Counted from the stretch's first letter, positions 1 through 6,175 are shown. The stretch is DNA of 8,967 bases from Nitrososphaerales archaeon TH5896 (GCA_014523625.1 JAATVP010000096.1:1-8967); one strand, 5' to 3'. Notes: generated by a model not told the origin, from the sequence alone. Translations and numbers: made by a program.

Positions 1-158
1 GATGTGTTTGTGCTTGGCCATTTATAGCAACAGAGTATTTGTAGCAGTCATTAAGTAACTTCTAAATACAACTATGTCTTCATCTAATGGATGTTTCTCT
101 ATGAAGCCACGCCAGCTTTCGATTTCTTTTGTAAGAGCCGGGAACATTACCGCTCATC

Positions 159-785
159 ATGGATGCATCAGGTAGAGCTGCTGTCACGAATTCAGGTGCC
201 GCCGTTAATGTAGTTAGTGGACAGGTCCAGGTAACATCGGGTATTATCGTAGCTCTTACCAGTGGACAATCAAACGTTGTCACATCAGGCCAAGTCCAGA
301 TCACATCCGGAGCTGTGACGATATCAGGCAATGCCGTAAACGTCGTATCGGGGCAAGTACAGGTAACAAGCGGTATTGTGGTCGCTCTTACTAGTGGTCA
401 AAGCAATGTTGTCACATCGGGCCAGATACAGATCACCAGTGGAGCAGTTACCATATCAGGTAATGCAGTTAATGTAGTCAGCGGCCAGGTTCAGGTCATG
501 AGCGGGGTTCTGGTTGCAAAGATATCAGGTGAGTCTGTTCGGTTTGGTACTTCTGGTTTCTCATATGCTCATATACAGGGCTTTGATTACGATGTGGCAA
601 CATTTAGAAATGCTGCATTAACTGAATCAGGACATCTTAAAACAACAGCATCTGTCTCTGCTGATATATCAGGAACAACTGTAAGAATTTGGCAGGGATC
701 TGGGCATAATGGTGTCTACTGGAAACATTTCGCTTATGCAATCAATAAATACGATTCGCTTTCACTTTGGACACTCAATAGATAA
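159..785 (+). CDS. Ser-Gly-rich tandem-repeat protein, possible viral or proviral structural protein
   Basis: I do not recognise this 208-residue protein. Residues 16-103 are two copies of a 44-residue unit and residues 104-120 a partial third. Inside each unit, strand-like stretches of 4-6 residues alternating Val/Ile/Gln/Thr end in Ser-Gly every 6-8 residues, as in VNVVSGQVQVTSG, which suggests a stacked beta-solenoid or fibre. The C-terminal 85 residues are non-repetitive and aromatic-rich (GFDYD, RIWQGSG, WKHFAY) and could be a head domain. There is no signal peptide, Cys or catalytic motif. The opening MDASGR recalls the DASGR segments of phage tail and neck proteins, which is the only basis for the viral suggestion. 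The frame is open back to codon 135 after a TAA at 132-134, without another ATG. No convincing TATA box lies 25-30 nt before 159, so the 5' end may be truncated. Coding is well supported; function is a guess. Confidence 0.65.
   Translation: MDASGRAAVTNSGAAVNVVSGQVQVTSGIIVALTSGQSNVVTSGQVQITSGAVTISGNAVNVVSGQVQVTSGIVVALTSGQSNVVTSGQIQITSGAVTISGNAVNVVSGQVQVMSGVLVAKISGESVRFGTSGFSYAHIQGFDYDVATFRNAALTESGHLKTTASVSADISGTTVRIWQGSGHNGVYWKHFAYAINKYDSLSLWTLNR
204..518 (+). repeat. 132-bp in-frame tandem coding repeat (2.4 copies)
   Basis: Unit 1 is 204-335, unit 2 is 336-467 and the partial third starts at 468 and fades after about 17 codons. Comparing units 1 and 2 codon by codon, I count 23 of 44 codons with synonymous differences and only two replacements (Ile/Val at codon 15, Val/Ile at codon 31). 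Four serines switch between the AGY and TCN codon sets. The array is therefore old and held at protein level; it is not a recent DNA duplication. Confidence 0.85.
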
Positions 786-1212
786 TTATACAAAATGTGA
801 CGAAAATAGTTTTCTTTAAGTGCGTTTTATAGAAGATTGCTCTGTATATTCGATGTTCAACCTAAAATCGGATATCAATGAAAGTCCTCGCCATGGAAGC
901 ATTTCTTGCAATCGGATTTAAGTGCCGGTGGAACACCGACAATACAATAATGAATTATGATATAGAATAGGGTAATGAAGCTTCACTTGATGACATCAAA
1001 GAGTTCAAGCAATATGCTTTGACAAATTTTTGCAAAAGTAGTTTCTTGCAAAAACGTTCTTAGAAATATTCCAATGAATAATGTTTGTTTTAACATCTTT
1101 TCATTCTCATTCTAATGTCCTGGCGGCTAGCCTCCACACCTAGGACGAAATAGCAAAATTTCAGTATTATAAAGGAATTAGACCCGTTAGACCCATTAAT
1201 ACTATTGTTAGA
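786..1212. other. Intergenic stretch without an intact gene
   Basis: This 427-bp stretch lies between the 3' ends of the repeat-protein gene and the patatin gene. No RNA gene or strong terminator hairpin is visible. A short direct repeat TTAGACCC occurs twice at about 1179-1195, just downstream of the patatin stop. The only coding-like signal is the interrupted frame at 878-1063, listed separately. Confidence 0.5.
878..1063 (+). pseudogene. Possible decayed small gene interrupted by an amber codon
   Basis: Starting at ATG 878, a frame of 30 codons (beginning MKVLAMEAFLAIG) meets TAG at 968-970 and continues in the same frame for 30 more codons, including LDDIKEFKQYALTNF, to TAG at 1061-1063. 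The second half has the helical, charged composition of a real protein. I recognise no family, and no TATA box or ribosome-binding site supports the start. It may be a dead gene of about 61 codons or chance. Confidence 0.25.
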
Positions 1213-2625
1213 TTATCTTGGATGCTCCGAGTCCCACACTTGAAGTATTCTAGTTTCCTGCTTTAATGTCTCTTCATATCCGTCTCTCATTAGCTGTCTT
1301 ATTGTAGTGCTTGAGAAATCAAAAGTTTTATTTGCTATTGTATGTACGTCGTTCTGGCGTTCTATTCTAATTACCTGTTCGACAGAAACCATATGTTCGA
1401 CTAGATCCGCGTATTTGAAGTGCTGCCCAGTGCTAAAATGTCTCGTTTCGGCTTTCTGCTCAAGGATGTTATCTACTAAAGCCTTCTTAACCTTATTATC
1501 TTCGGCTAGCTTAATGAGGCTATTTACAATATTAACATAATCGGTGATCATTATTGCCATCCTTTCATCAAACAAGGTCCTATCATGATACGTCAAGTCA
1601 TTTTTTCTGTCTACAAGTGCGTCATAATTAACAGGTAAAGAATCTTGCTTAATTGGATGTACGTTAACTATGAAAACTCTTAGAGGAGGAACTTCAGATT
1701 TTCGGACGGAATCCCAATATCTGCGGTGTTCAATTACCGCCTCCCTAAGTGGAGTATTTGCAATAATGCCACCGTCCCAAAAATAGCGAACTTTCTTGGA
1801 AGTCCCATGTCTACCATTGGAATCTTCGACTCCTAATTTAGTATAATCATAGTTAACAGGTACTGAACCACTTGCAAGAACAAAGTCAACTTCTATCCCG
1901 TCAATATGACTAATTACATGCTCATATCCTTCGCGGTCATTAGGTCCCCTTGCAAATTCAAGACCGTAATGGCCATATTCAGTTTTCCGAGTACCATCCT
2001 CCTTTTCGTAACTATCAAATACCACAGTGCTTCCTTCCTGTACGTCGACACTCACCAAAAGTAGTCGAGGTTCATTATTTTGGTAACTAGTTGCTATCGG
2101 AAACTTTGCAAATTTCTCAAGGCTCCTTTTTAACGGTTCGTTACTATAAAGATACCATGTATTAACAGGATCTAAAAACCTCCTATCTTCCAATGTTTTA
2201 GAAGGGCTGAACACTTTAGGTACCCCTCTAAGCATGAACTGCTTTGTGCCATAATATCTTCTCGCCGATTCGCTTGACGCCAAATCCTTATTAAAATAGT
2301 GCCAATAATTCCACCATTCATTAAAACCTGGAATTATATCCATGAAGGATTCCGTCGCCATATACTCCCAGAATTCAGTCAGTCGATCCGCAGATCCTTG
2401 CCAGCTCTTGTTTTCTTTTACATAACTGACTAGCACAGCTGCATTCATTGCGCCTATGGAGGTACCCGCTACAATATGAAACAACGGTTTTCCTTCCCTA
2501 CCAAGTTTTATGTCTCTTTCAGAAAGCAATTCGTAAGTAGCCTTGTAGACGCCAGCCTCATAAGCTCCTAGAGATCCACCACCTTGGAATACTAATGCCC
2601 TTTGAAAACGATTTGTAGTATTCAA
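1213..2625 (-). CDS. Patatin-like phospholipase / lipid acyl hydrolase
   Basis: This intact 470-residue protein belongs to the patatin family of Ser-Asp dyad lipid acyl hydrolases, which cleave acyl chains from phospholipids or other lipid esters. The oxyanion-hole motif GGGSLGAYEAG is at residues 15-25, the nucleophile elbow G-T-S-I-G at 54-58 (Ser56) and the catalytic Asp in D-G-G at 284-286. LASGSVPV at 250-257 is also typical of the fold. The core takes up about 330 residues; the charged, helical C-terminal 140 residues (repeated Glu, Lys, Gln) are extra and unassigned. There is no signal peptide, so it is probably cytoplasmic or membrane-peripheral. The start is TTG 2625: the frame is open upstream only to TAA at 2671-2673, with no ATG or GTG, and the glycine motif begins 14 residues in. 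The substrate is unknown; archaeal membranes lack fatty-acyl glycerol esters, so the target may be foreign lipid, acylated protein or storage lipid. It stands alone. Confidence 0.92.
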   Translation of the reverse strand: MNTTNRFQRALVFQGGGSLGAYEAGVYKATYELLSERDIKLGREGKPLFHIVAGTSIGAMNAAVLVSYVKENKSWQGSADRLTEFWEYMATESFMDIIPGFNEWWNYWHYFNKDLASSESARRYYGTKQFMLRGVPKVFSPSKTLEDRRFLDPVNTWYLYSNEPLKRSLEKFAKFPIATSYQNNEPRLLLVSVDVQEGSTVVFDSYEKEDGTRKTEYGHYGLEFARGPNDREGYEHVISHIDGIEVDFVLASGSVPVNYDYTKLGVEDSNGRHGTSKKVRYFWDGGIIANTPLREAVIEHRRYWDSVRKSEVPPLRVFIVNVHPIKQDSLPVNYDALVDRKNDLTYHDRTLFDERMAIMITDYVNIVNSLIKLAEDNKVKKALVDNILEQKAETRHFSTGQHFKYADLVEHMVSVEQVIRIERQNDVHTIANKTFDFSSTTIRQLMRDGYEETLKQETRILQVWDSEHPR

Positions 2626-2654
2626 TCCTTCAACATTGCAAGGAAAATGGATCC

Positions 2655-2662
2655 TTTTAAAA
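2655..2662 (-). promoter_or_regulatory. Possible TATA box for the patatin gene
   Basis: The palindromic TTTTAAAA is centred about 33 nt upstream of the TTG start on the minus strand, slightly farther than the 25-30 nt seen at other starts here. If used, the transcript would have a very short leader. There is no independent support. Confidence 0.3.
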
Positions 2663-2860
2663 CTTTCATATTATTTCTAGTTACTCGGACCCCGCATCTC
2701 ACATGGGAGCTGCCATCTATAATGCACCATGTTTTATTTCTTAATCACTTCAATATTTTCATAATATCCTTGGCAAGTAGTTGAAAGATTTTAATGTCCT
2801 TATGAAAGGACCAATCTCAAGGAAGCTAATGATACCTAGGACACAAATTCTTACTTTGAA
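2663..2860. other. Non-coding stretch upstream of the patatin gene
   Basis: I find no convincing gene on either strand. A small perfect hairpin, GTCCTT (2796-2801) with AAGGAC (2806-2811) around an ATGA loop, has no T-run after it. The plus-strand open frame at 2602-2784 overlaps the patatin start in antisense and has no coding features. Confidence 0.4.
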
Positions 2861-3063
2861 ATGGAAGCTCTATTTAGACTACAAAAGATGATATTTATTG
2901 TAGAAATTGCACTAGCTAAAGCACGAAAACATGATTTAGAGATTCAGATAAAGACAAGCAAGACGCTGCCCATACTTTAACGAATAGAGATGTTTTTACC
3001 AAGGTACTGGAGTAAGCTGATAATATATTACATAGTACTGAATATCTCAGAGAGGTAGATTAG
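2861..3063 (+). pseudogene. Possible decayed small helical protein gene
   Basis: Frame 1 starts at ATG 2861, reads MEALFRLQKMIFIVEIALAK and stops at TAA 2978-2980. A second frame from about 2941 gives DSDKDKQDAAHTLTNRDVF, reaches TAA at 3013-3015, then runs on in frame through ADNILHSTEYLREVD to TAG 3061-3063. Joined near 2941, they would make a helix-rich protein of about 67 residues broken by one frameshift and one stop. I recognise no family. Protein-like composition in consecutive frames is the whole case, so confidence is low. Confidence 0.3.
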
Positions 3064-3176
3064 TAGTAAGTCAGGAATGAATAAGACGAAGGACCTGACC
3101 TACCCACCCTTCTGAGTAATTTATTGTGAGCAATTATAGTGGCTGGTACGGTCTTCGTAATGGGATTTCTTATCGT

Positions 3177-3803
3177 CTACTTTAATGCTGTTGGCGTTGA
3201 TGCCGAAGTCACTTTGATTACCTTGCTTCTCATTAATACAACTGCAATCGTCAAGACTATCCCAAGGATCATACAGATGAAAAATATTAGATTGAATGCG
3301 ACTACACTAGGAAATAATTGCTCCTCGCCATTTACTATTCCAGGTACTAGGAATATCTGCATTATGACACCAGATATTATAGGCCCTATTGCACCACCTA
3401 TAATTCTCAGAGTATTCATAACGGCAGCAGAAGTACCCATAATATCTTTTGGAATAAATAAGATAATTATGGCATCAAGAGTCCTGAACCAATACCGAAG
3501 AATATTAGATTAATTCCAACTTGTTCAGGAGGTGAATGAAGGAAGGTCAGAAGTATAAATGATAATAGAATAGTTAGCACACTTGGAATTAGTAATTTGA
3601 TGGCCCCGTACTTTGCAGCAATAATCCCTGCAATTGGTCCAAGGATAACAATAGCTTTCGGAAATGGCAGTTGTAGAATGCCTACACCTATAGCATCCAG
3701 GCCAAAAACCCCCTATAGAAGTAGGACTCTGTCCAAGTATAGGAACAGCTTGAAATATCAGGTACTGGAAGATTCCAAATGAGTCCGATATTGTTAAATT
3801 GAT
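3177..3803 (-). pseudogene. MFS transporter remnant (drug:H+ antiporter-like C-terminal part)
   Basis: Three consecutive minus-strand pieces in different frames read as the last helices of a major facilitator superfamily transporter. Piece A (3803 to about 3712) includes FGIFQYLIFQAVPILGQSP. Piece B (3709-3467) has DAIGVGILQLPF, PIAGIIAAKYGA and GIGSGLLMP, then TAA. Piece C (about 3473-3177) has IPKDIMGTSAAVMNTLR, GGAIGPIISGVIMQ and a last hydrophobic helix before TAG. Order and motifs match 14-helix drug-efflux type MFS proteins as I remember them. At least two frameshifts are needed, near 3710 and 3470. The N-terminal half is missing: upstream lies the P-II gene, whose stop is 67 bp away on the same strand. 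The plus-strand open frame at 3139-3513 is its antisense shadow. It is most likely non-functional. Confidence 0.8.
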
Positions 3804-3869
3804 TTAGCCCTGGAAACACGAGTTGCAACAATTGCAGCAGTTTAACAGCAAAGATACTCCATCAGCTAT

Positions 3870-4247
3870 CTATTTGGAAGTCAGGATAGCCTCGCCGCAC
3901 TGTCTAGACCCGATCTCGTAGACCTCAGAAACTTCCTTAACAAACACCATACCGCTCGGCTCAGAGTCTGAGCCGATGCTACTAATAAGTTCATCAACAA
4001 TTTCTTCTGCAGACGAGTCGGGTACGAAGGTCTCGATCTTGGCTCTCTTTTCAAATTCTGGAGTGATTCTTCTACCTGTCTGATATGCACGTGCACCCCG
4101 AAAGATCAGCTCAGGTATCTCATGCCTTCTTGTACGGCCAGCACAATATATTTCATAAAAGGCCAGACCTCCGATACCATGCTTACGAAGAATTTCAGTC
4201 GCTGCGGGGACTGCTCCACTAAGGAGATAGATGCTTAATTCCTTCAC
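3870..4247 (-). CDS. P-II-like (GlnB/GlnK family) signalling protein, divergent
   Basis: P-II proteins are trimeric sensors of ATP/ADP and 2-oxoglutarate that bind target enzymes or ammonium channels through a T-loop. This 125-residue protein follows the fold: beta1 at 2-9, helix 1 to HGIGGL (23-28), a T-loop at about 37-63 (HEIPELIFRGARAY), strand KIETFVP (70-76), helix 2 EEIVDELISSI (81-91), B-loop region 92-100 and C-terminal EIG...GEAIL. Canonical P-II are about 112 residues. Against E. coli GlnB (ungapped, from memory), the nucleotide-contacting Lys90, Arg101 and Arg103 fall on Met100, Glu111 and Gly113, so ATP binding may differ. Tyr55 lies near the modified Tyr51 position but is not exactly aligned. 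The start is GTG 4247, the only usable start after an upstream TAA. Candidate TATA-like segments on the minus strand (about 4264-4289) are not decisive. No ammonium transporter or glutamine synthetase gene is adjacent; its target is unknown. Confidence 0.82.
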   Translation of the reverse strand: MKELSIYLLSGAVPAATEILRKHGIGGLAFYEIYCAGRTRRHEIPELIFRGARAYQTGRRITPEFEKRAKIETFVPDSSAEEIVDELISSIGSDSEPSGMVFVKEVSEVYEIGSRQCGEAILTSK

Positions 4248-4282
4248 AACTCTTATGACTAAATCATAAAGATAAGGTTAGT

Positions 4283-4428
4283 CTATAACCATTGCTTATT
4301 TTTCAGCATTCTTGGATACTTTTTCTGCTTCTGTCGACGTGTACCCAGTAGAATCTCAATTATTTGAGCTAACATTCCCCAAGAATAAAAGTCTTGTCAG
4401 AAGCAGCTGGCAGGACCGAGGCAATAGG
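4283..4428 (-). pseudogene. Possible Ser/Thr protein kinase remnant (subdomain VIII-IX region)
   Basis: On the minus strand, one frame (4428-4390) reads PIASVLPAASDKT. The next, from about 4390, reads FYSWGMLAQIIEILLGT and ends at TAG 4283-4285. Together they recall the Hanks-type kinase segment SDKTDxYSxGMLLxEILxG after the APE motif. The break fits a 4-base deletion of one ACT repeat inside an ancestral ACT-GAC-TTT. After LLG, another frame (STEAEKVSKNAEK) may continue. No DFG, HRD or N-lobe is placed correctly upstream, so at most a fragment survives. The similarity rests on about 20 residues from memory and could be chance. Confidence 0.33.
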
Positions 4429-4719
4429 CGATAGTAACTTATGAAGTATATAATTCTAGATAATCTATAGTCTAGGTATCGCCTAACTTCTGTTAATATT
4501 TTCCATCTAGGTCAAAAATGGTTCATACACCCTTGCCCAGTGTAATATTAGTTCTCAAATGGGATACTCTGACCAGAATCTAATACCGCAATAATGATTC
4601 ATGTCATTGCTGAATTTATGATGATTTATTCAGAATAGACAACTCTTTATTATCTAGCATCAGATCCACTTTAAATTCTCGCAGCGTATATATGACTCGT
4701 GCCAAGTCACAGATTTGAA
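4429..4719. other. Stretch without an intact gene
   Basis: No intact gene or RNA is visible. A minus-strand frame (about 4776 to 4616) has no upstream ATG but reads protein-like (VSFQICDLARVIYTLREF, LMLDNKELSILNKSS) and may be another gene fragment; it overlaps the first third of the small plus-strand gene at 4720. A TATA box for that gene lies at 4687-4693. Confidence 0.35.
4687..4693 (+). promoter_or_regulatory. TATA box for the small gene at 4720
   Basis: TATATAT is centred 30 nt upstream of ATG 4720, the spacing expected for an archaeal leaderless transcript starting at or next to the ATG. It supports the start at 4720 over the later in-frame ATGs at 4738 and 4744. Confidence 0.5.
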
Positions 4720-4875
4720 ATGAAACGCCCGCAAGAGATGTCAATGAAGAGGTACGGTAAAAAAGTGACCTTTGGCACTAAAGATATCAACTATTCGATA
4801 TCTTTCATTGAGAATTATAAAGTGGTCGGTGTGGAGATAGTCGAACTAGAACAGCAGCATGGTTGTATAGGCTGA
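4720..4875 (+). CDS. Small hypothetical protein, 51 residues
   Basis: I do not recognise this protein. It starts MKRPQEMSMKRYGKKVTFG, with a basic N-terminus, followed by alternating strand-like stretches (DINYSISFI, YKVVGVEIVEL) that suggest a small beta-rich or ribbon-like domain, and ends in CIG. There is no membrane segment or zinc motif. ATG 4720 is favoured because the TATA box is 30 nt upstream. A T-run (GCTTTTTATT, about 4878-4887) just after the stop could end transcription. A 9-bp perfect inverted repeat lies inside the coding region at 4780-4805. A minus-strand frame overlaps its first third, so it could be spurious, but the promoter spacing and composition favour a real gene. Confidence 0.42.
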   Translation: MKRPQEMSMKRYGKKVTFGTKDINYSISFIENYKVVGVEIVELEQQHGCIG

Positions 4876-4925
4876 AACGCTTTTTATTCAGTAAATCAAA
4901 TATCTCTGCTAATGGTAATGAGTCC

Positions 4926-4949
4926 CTTAACTACGGGAATCGAACCCCC
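4926..4949 (-). other. tRNA 3'-end-like scar (T-arm and acceptor strand)
   Basis: Read on the minus strand, GGGGGTTCGATTCCCGT (4949-4933) looks like a T-arm with the invariant TTCGATT loop, followed by a 7-nt stretch AGTTAAG (4932-4926) where an acceptor 3' strand would sit. Only three of five T-stem pairs are Watson-Crick (G-G mismatch, then G-T). No matching acceptor 5' strand (CTTAACT) or anticodon arm is upstream, so this is not an intact tRNA. It may be the 3' fragment left by element integration at a tRNA gene, or chance. Confidence 0.28.
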
Positions 4950-4954
4950 TTGGT

Positions 4955-5001
4955 TTTCATTTGCTTCAATAAAATGTCATTCAGAACCTATTTCATTTGC
5001 T
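4955..5001. repeat. 11-bp direct repeat beside the tRNA-like scar
   Basis: TTTCATTTGCT occurs at 4955-4965 and exactly again at 4991-5001, start to start 36 bp, with 25 bp between. Its closeness to the tRNA-like sequence suggests an insertion or excision footprint, but a chance repeat in AT-rich DNA is possible. Confidence 0.4.
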
Positions 5002-5081
5002 CCGCATAACCTAAACATTTTGGCCAGCTAGACGAAGCCTGGCTTTCAACTTACCAATCAGTGGAGTCAGATACGATAAAA

Positions 5082-5132
5082 GAACGCCTTGCTAATATAA
5101 AATGGTTATAATGCCATATTTTCTAGGCGTTC
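5082..5132. repeat. Inverted repeat with 8-bp arms
   Basis: GAACGCCT (5082-5089) pairs perfectly with AGGCGTTC (5125-5132). The 35-nt AT-rich interior contains a second short pairing, ATGG (5102-5105) with CCAT (5114-5117). The GC-rich arms stand out from AT-rich surroundings. It could be an RNA hairpin, a regulator-binding site or a miniature-element remnant; no transposase is nearby. Confidence 0.5.
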
Positions 5133-5176
5133 ATTAGTATCAACTGGGTCAGGATGTTTCCATTTTGCAGGGGACG

Positions 5177-5302
5177 ATGAAATACGAGGAAATCTACATC
5201 TCAGTTAATTTTTTAAAATGTACGCTGGGCCAGTACTCAATGATAATGCACTACAATTCCTATTGTGTTATTAGGATGTTAGTCGTGTGGAATTATGGGT
5301 AA
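5177..5302 (+). CDS. Questionable 41-codon open reading frame
   Basis: This frame starts MKYEEIYISVNFLKC. A purine-rich AGGGGA at about 5169-5174 lies close upstream of the ATG and could act as a ribosome-binding site. I see no TATA box 25-30 nt before the start, and the sequence shows no domain. It is given only because the 4876-5331 stretch otherwise holds no gene; a random frame is quite possible. Confidence 0.15.
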   Translation: MKYEEIYISVNFLKCTLGQYSMIMHYNSYCVIRMLVVWNYG

Positions 5303-5331
5303 CATAGTTTGAGGCTAGATGGTAGAGAACA

Positions 5332-5535
5332 ATGGATGAATTTCAGAAGACCATTATTGTAGCTTTTTTAGTGACAGTGACTGCTGTTTTTTTACTCTTT
5401 TGGTTTATTAATACATTTAGTGAGTCGAAGCTCAATGAATTTGGATTTGAAAACCAATCTTGTAGCTGTTCCAGTTCCAGTACATGTCCTTATAGTCAAA
5501 GTTGTCACCGGCTATTGGGTACAAACAGACCTTAA
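5332..5535 (+). CDS. Small single-pass membrane protein with a Cys/Ser-rich tail
   Basis: This 67-residue protein has one clear transmembrane helix (residues 7-28, IIVAFLVTVTAVFLLFWFI) after a short acidic N-terminus, and a tail with four Cys in a Ser-rich setting (SCSCSSSSTCPYSQSC). I know no family. A second frame at 5420-5611 overlaps its second half and encodes a hydrophobic stretch (VAVPVPVHVLIVKVVTGYW). The Cys-rich tail could thus be an out-of-frame reading after a frameshift, in which case the true protein would have run to 5611. No strong TATA box or ribosome-binding site marks the start. The membrane helix is convincing; the C-terminus is not. Confidence 0.5.
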   Translation: MDEFQKTIIVAFLVTVTAVFLLFWFINTFSESKLNEFGFENQSCSCSSSSTCPYSQSCHRLLGTNRP

Positions 5536-5700
5536 TCCATATATGAGAAATCATAATATTGGTACGATGCAGACATTCTTCACATCAAATTTATGGATCT
5601 TGTTCGACTAATAAGAGGTGAGAGGACTTAACTTAACAGGACCGTTGGAACATTCATAAACATTATATTCTACTTTATTCTTCTAATTTTCCACATGCCT

Positions 5701-5757
5701 GAAAAAGGTAATTGGCTATCCATTGAGTTCAAACTCATAGCCAATCAGCAAATTTTT
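5701..5757. terminator. Bidirectional terminator-like hairpin
   Basis: ATTGGCTAT (5711-5719) pairs perfectly with ATAGCCAAT (5737-5745), with an upper GAGT/ACTC stem (5725-5728 with 5733-5736) above a 5-nt bulge. An A-run (5702-5706) precedes it and a T-run (5753-5757) follows, so both strands read hairpin then T-run. Archaeal termination needs mainly the T-run, so the hairpin may instead protect the 3' end. Confidence 0.5.
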
Positions 5758-5863
5758 CATGTTATCATTTTATGTTTTGACTGCCTCTTTTTCTCACGGC
5801 GGTAGGGCTAACGTTCTGAGGGTCGTACTTGTGCCCAGTTATCTTTTTGTCTATCTCACTTCC

Positions 5864-5870
5864 TTTAAAT
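5864..5870 (+). promoter_or_regulatory. TATA box for the gene at 5897
   Basis: TTTAAAT is centred 30 nt before ATG 5897, the same spacing as at 4720, implying a leaderless or nearly leaderless mRNA. It fixes the start at 5897. Confidence 0.5.
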
Positions 5871-5896
5871 CCGGCTGAAAGGCTGACTCTCCGAAT

Positions 5897-6175
5897 ATGA
5901 ACCACGAGACTTTGGCAATTATAAATTATGTACACGATACTCTTTGCAATCGTGACAAGAGAGACAGAAAAGCAGGTAGAAACACAAAATGGCAATCCTT
6001 AGAAGATATCATTAAAAAAATGAGGGCATTTCCTCAAACCCTGGATATTTGGTATTTGGCTAAATTTATTCTAAAAGATAAAAGGGGATTTATTGAAAGA
6101 CACCTGAAAAACTTCAAAGTAAGGCTAACCAAGAAAGGTAGGAAGCGTTGTGGCCAAAGGCTGAGGGAAGAATAA
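5897..6175 (+). CDS. Small basic hypothetical protein, possibly winged-helix DNA-binding
   Basis: This 92-residue protein is strongly basic and Lys/Arg-rich. Predicted order by eye: helix 1 (residues 2-18, NHETLAIINYVHDTL), a basic turn (NRDKRDRKAGRN), helix 2 (SLEDIIKKMRAF, 34-45), a long helix (TLDIWYLAKFILKDKRGFIE, 48-67), then strand and basic tail (KVRLTKKGRKRCGQRL). The LTxKGRxxC end resembles the wing/last-helix signature of small archaeal winged-helix proteins, where L-T-x-x-G precedes a terminal helix; this is a resemblance, not an assignment. It is monocistronic with a TATA box 30 nt upstream. A nucleic-acid-binding role is inferred from charge only. Confidence 0.65.
   Translation: MNHETLAIINYVHDTLCNRDKRDRKAGRNTKWQSLEDIIKKMRAFPQTLDIWYLAKFILKDKRGFIERHLKNFKVRLTKKGRKRCGQRLREE

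Larger units (their letters stand above)
5536..5896. other. Intergenic stretch with a hairpin and a promoter
   Basis: It contains the end of the overlapping frame 5420-5611, a terminator-like hairpin at 5701-5757 and the TATA box of the next gene. A minus-strand frame ending at 5765 carries a plausible C-terminal stretch (GSEIDKKITGHKYDPQNV, about 5870-5811), but its start lies inside the 5897 gene in antisense; it is at best a fragment. Confidence 0.4.

Noticed and set aside
80..331. Minus-strand open frame of 83 codons
   Set aside because: Antisense shadow of the repeat-protein gene; its Thr/Pro/Val repeats mirror the real repeat.
204..518. CRISPR or satellite DNA array
   Set aside because: The 132-bp repeats are in frame, codon-diverged and have no spacers; they encode protein repeats.
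3139..3513. Plus-strand open frame of 124 codons
   Set aside because: It lies opposite the MFS remnant, whose minus-strand frame has clear transporter motifs; the plus frame has none.
4616..4776. ICDLARVIY on the minus strand as a kinase DFG region
   Set aside because: It lacks the DFG glycine and lies about 300 bp from the subdomain IX-like piece, far more than kinase spacing allows; mentioned only as a possible fragment.
4915..5040. Intact or intron-containing tRNA gene on the minus strand
   Set aside because: TAGCTGGCC upstream resembles a D-arm, but no D-stem pairs, no acceptor complement and no anticodon arm could be drawn.
5765..5995. Minus-strand open frame of 76 codons
   Set aside because: Its start and first half are antisense to the 5897 gene; only the last 35 residues look protein-like, which is too little.
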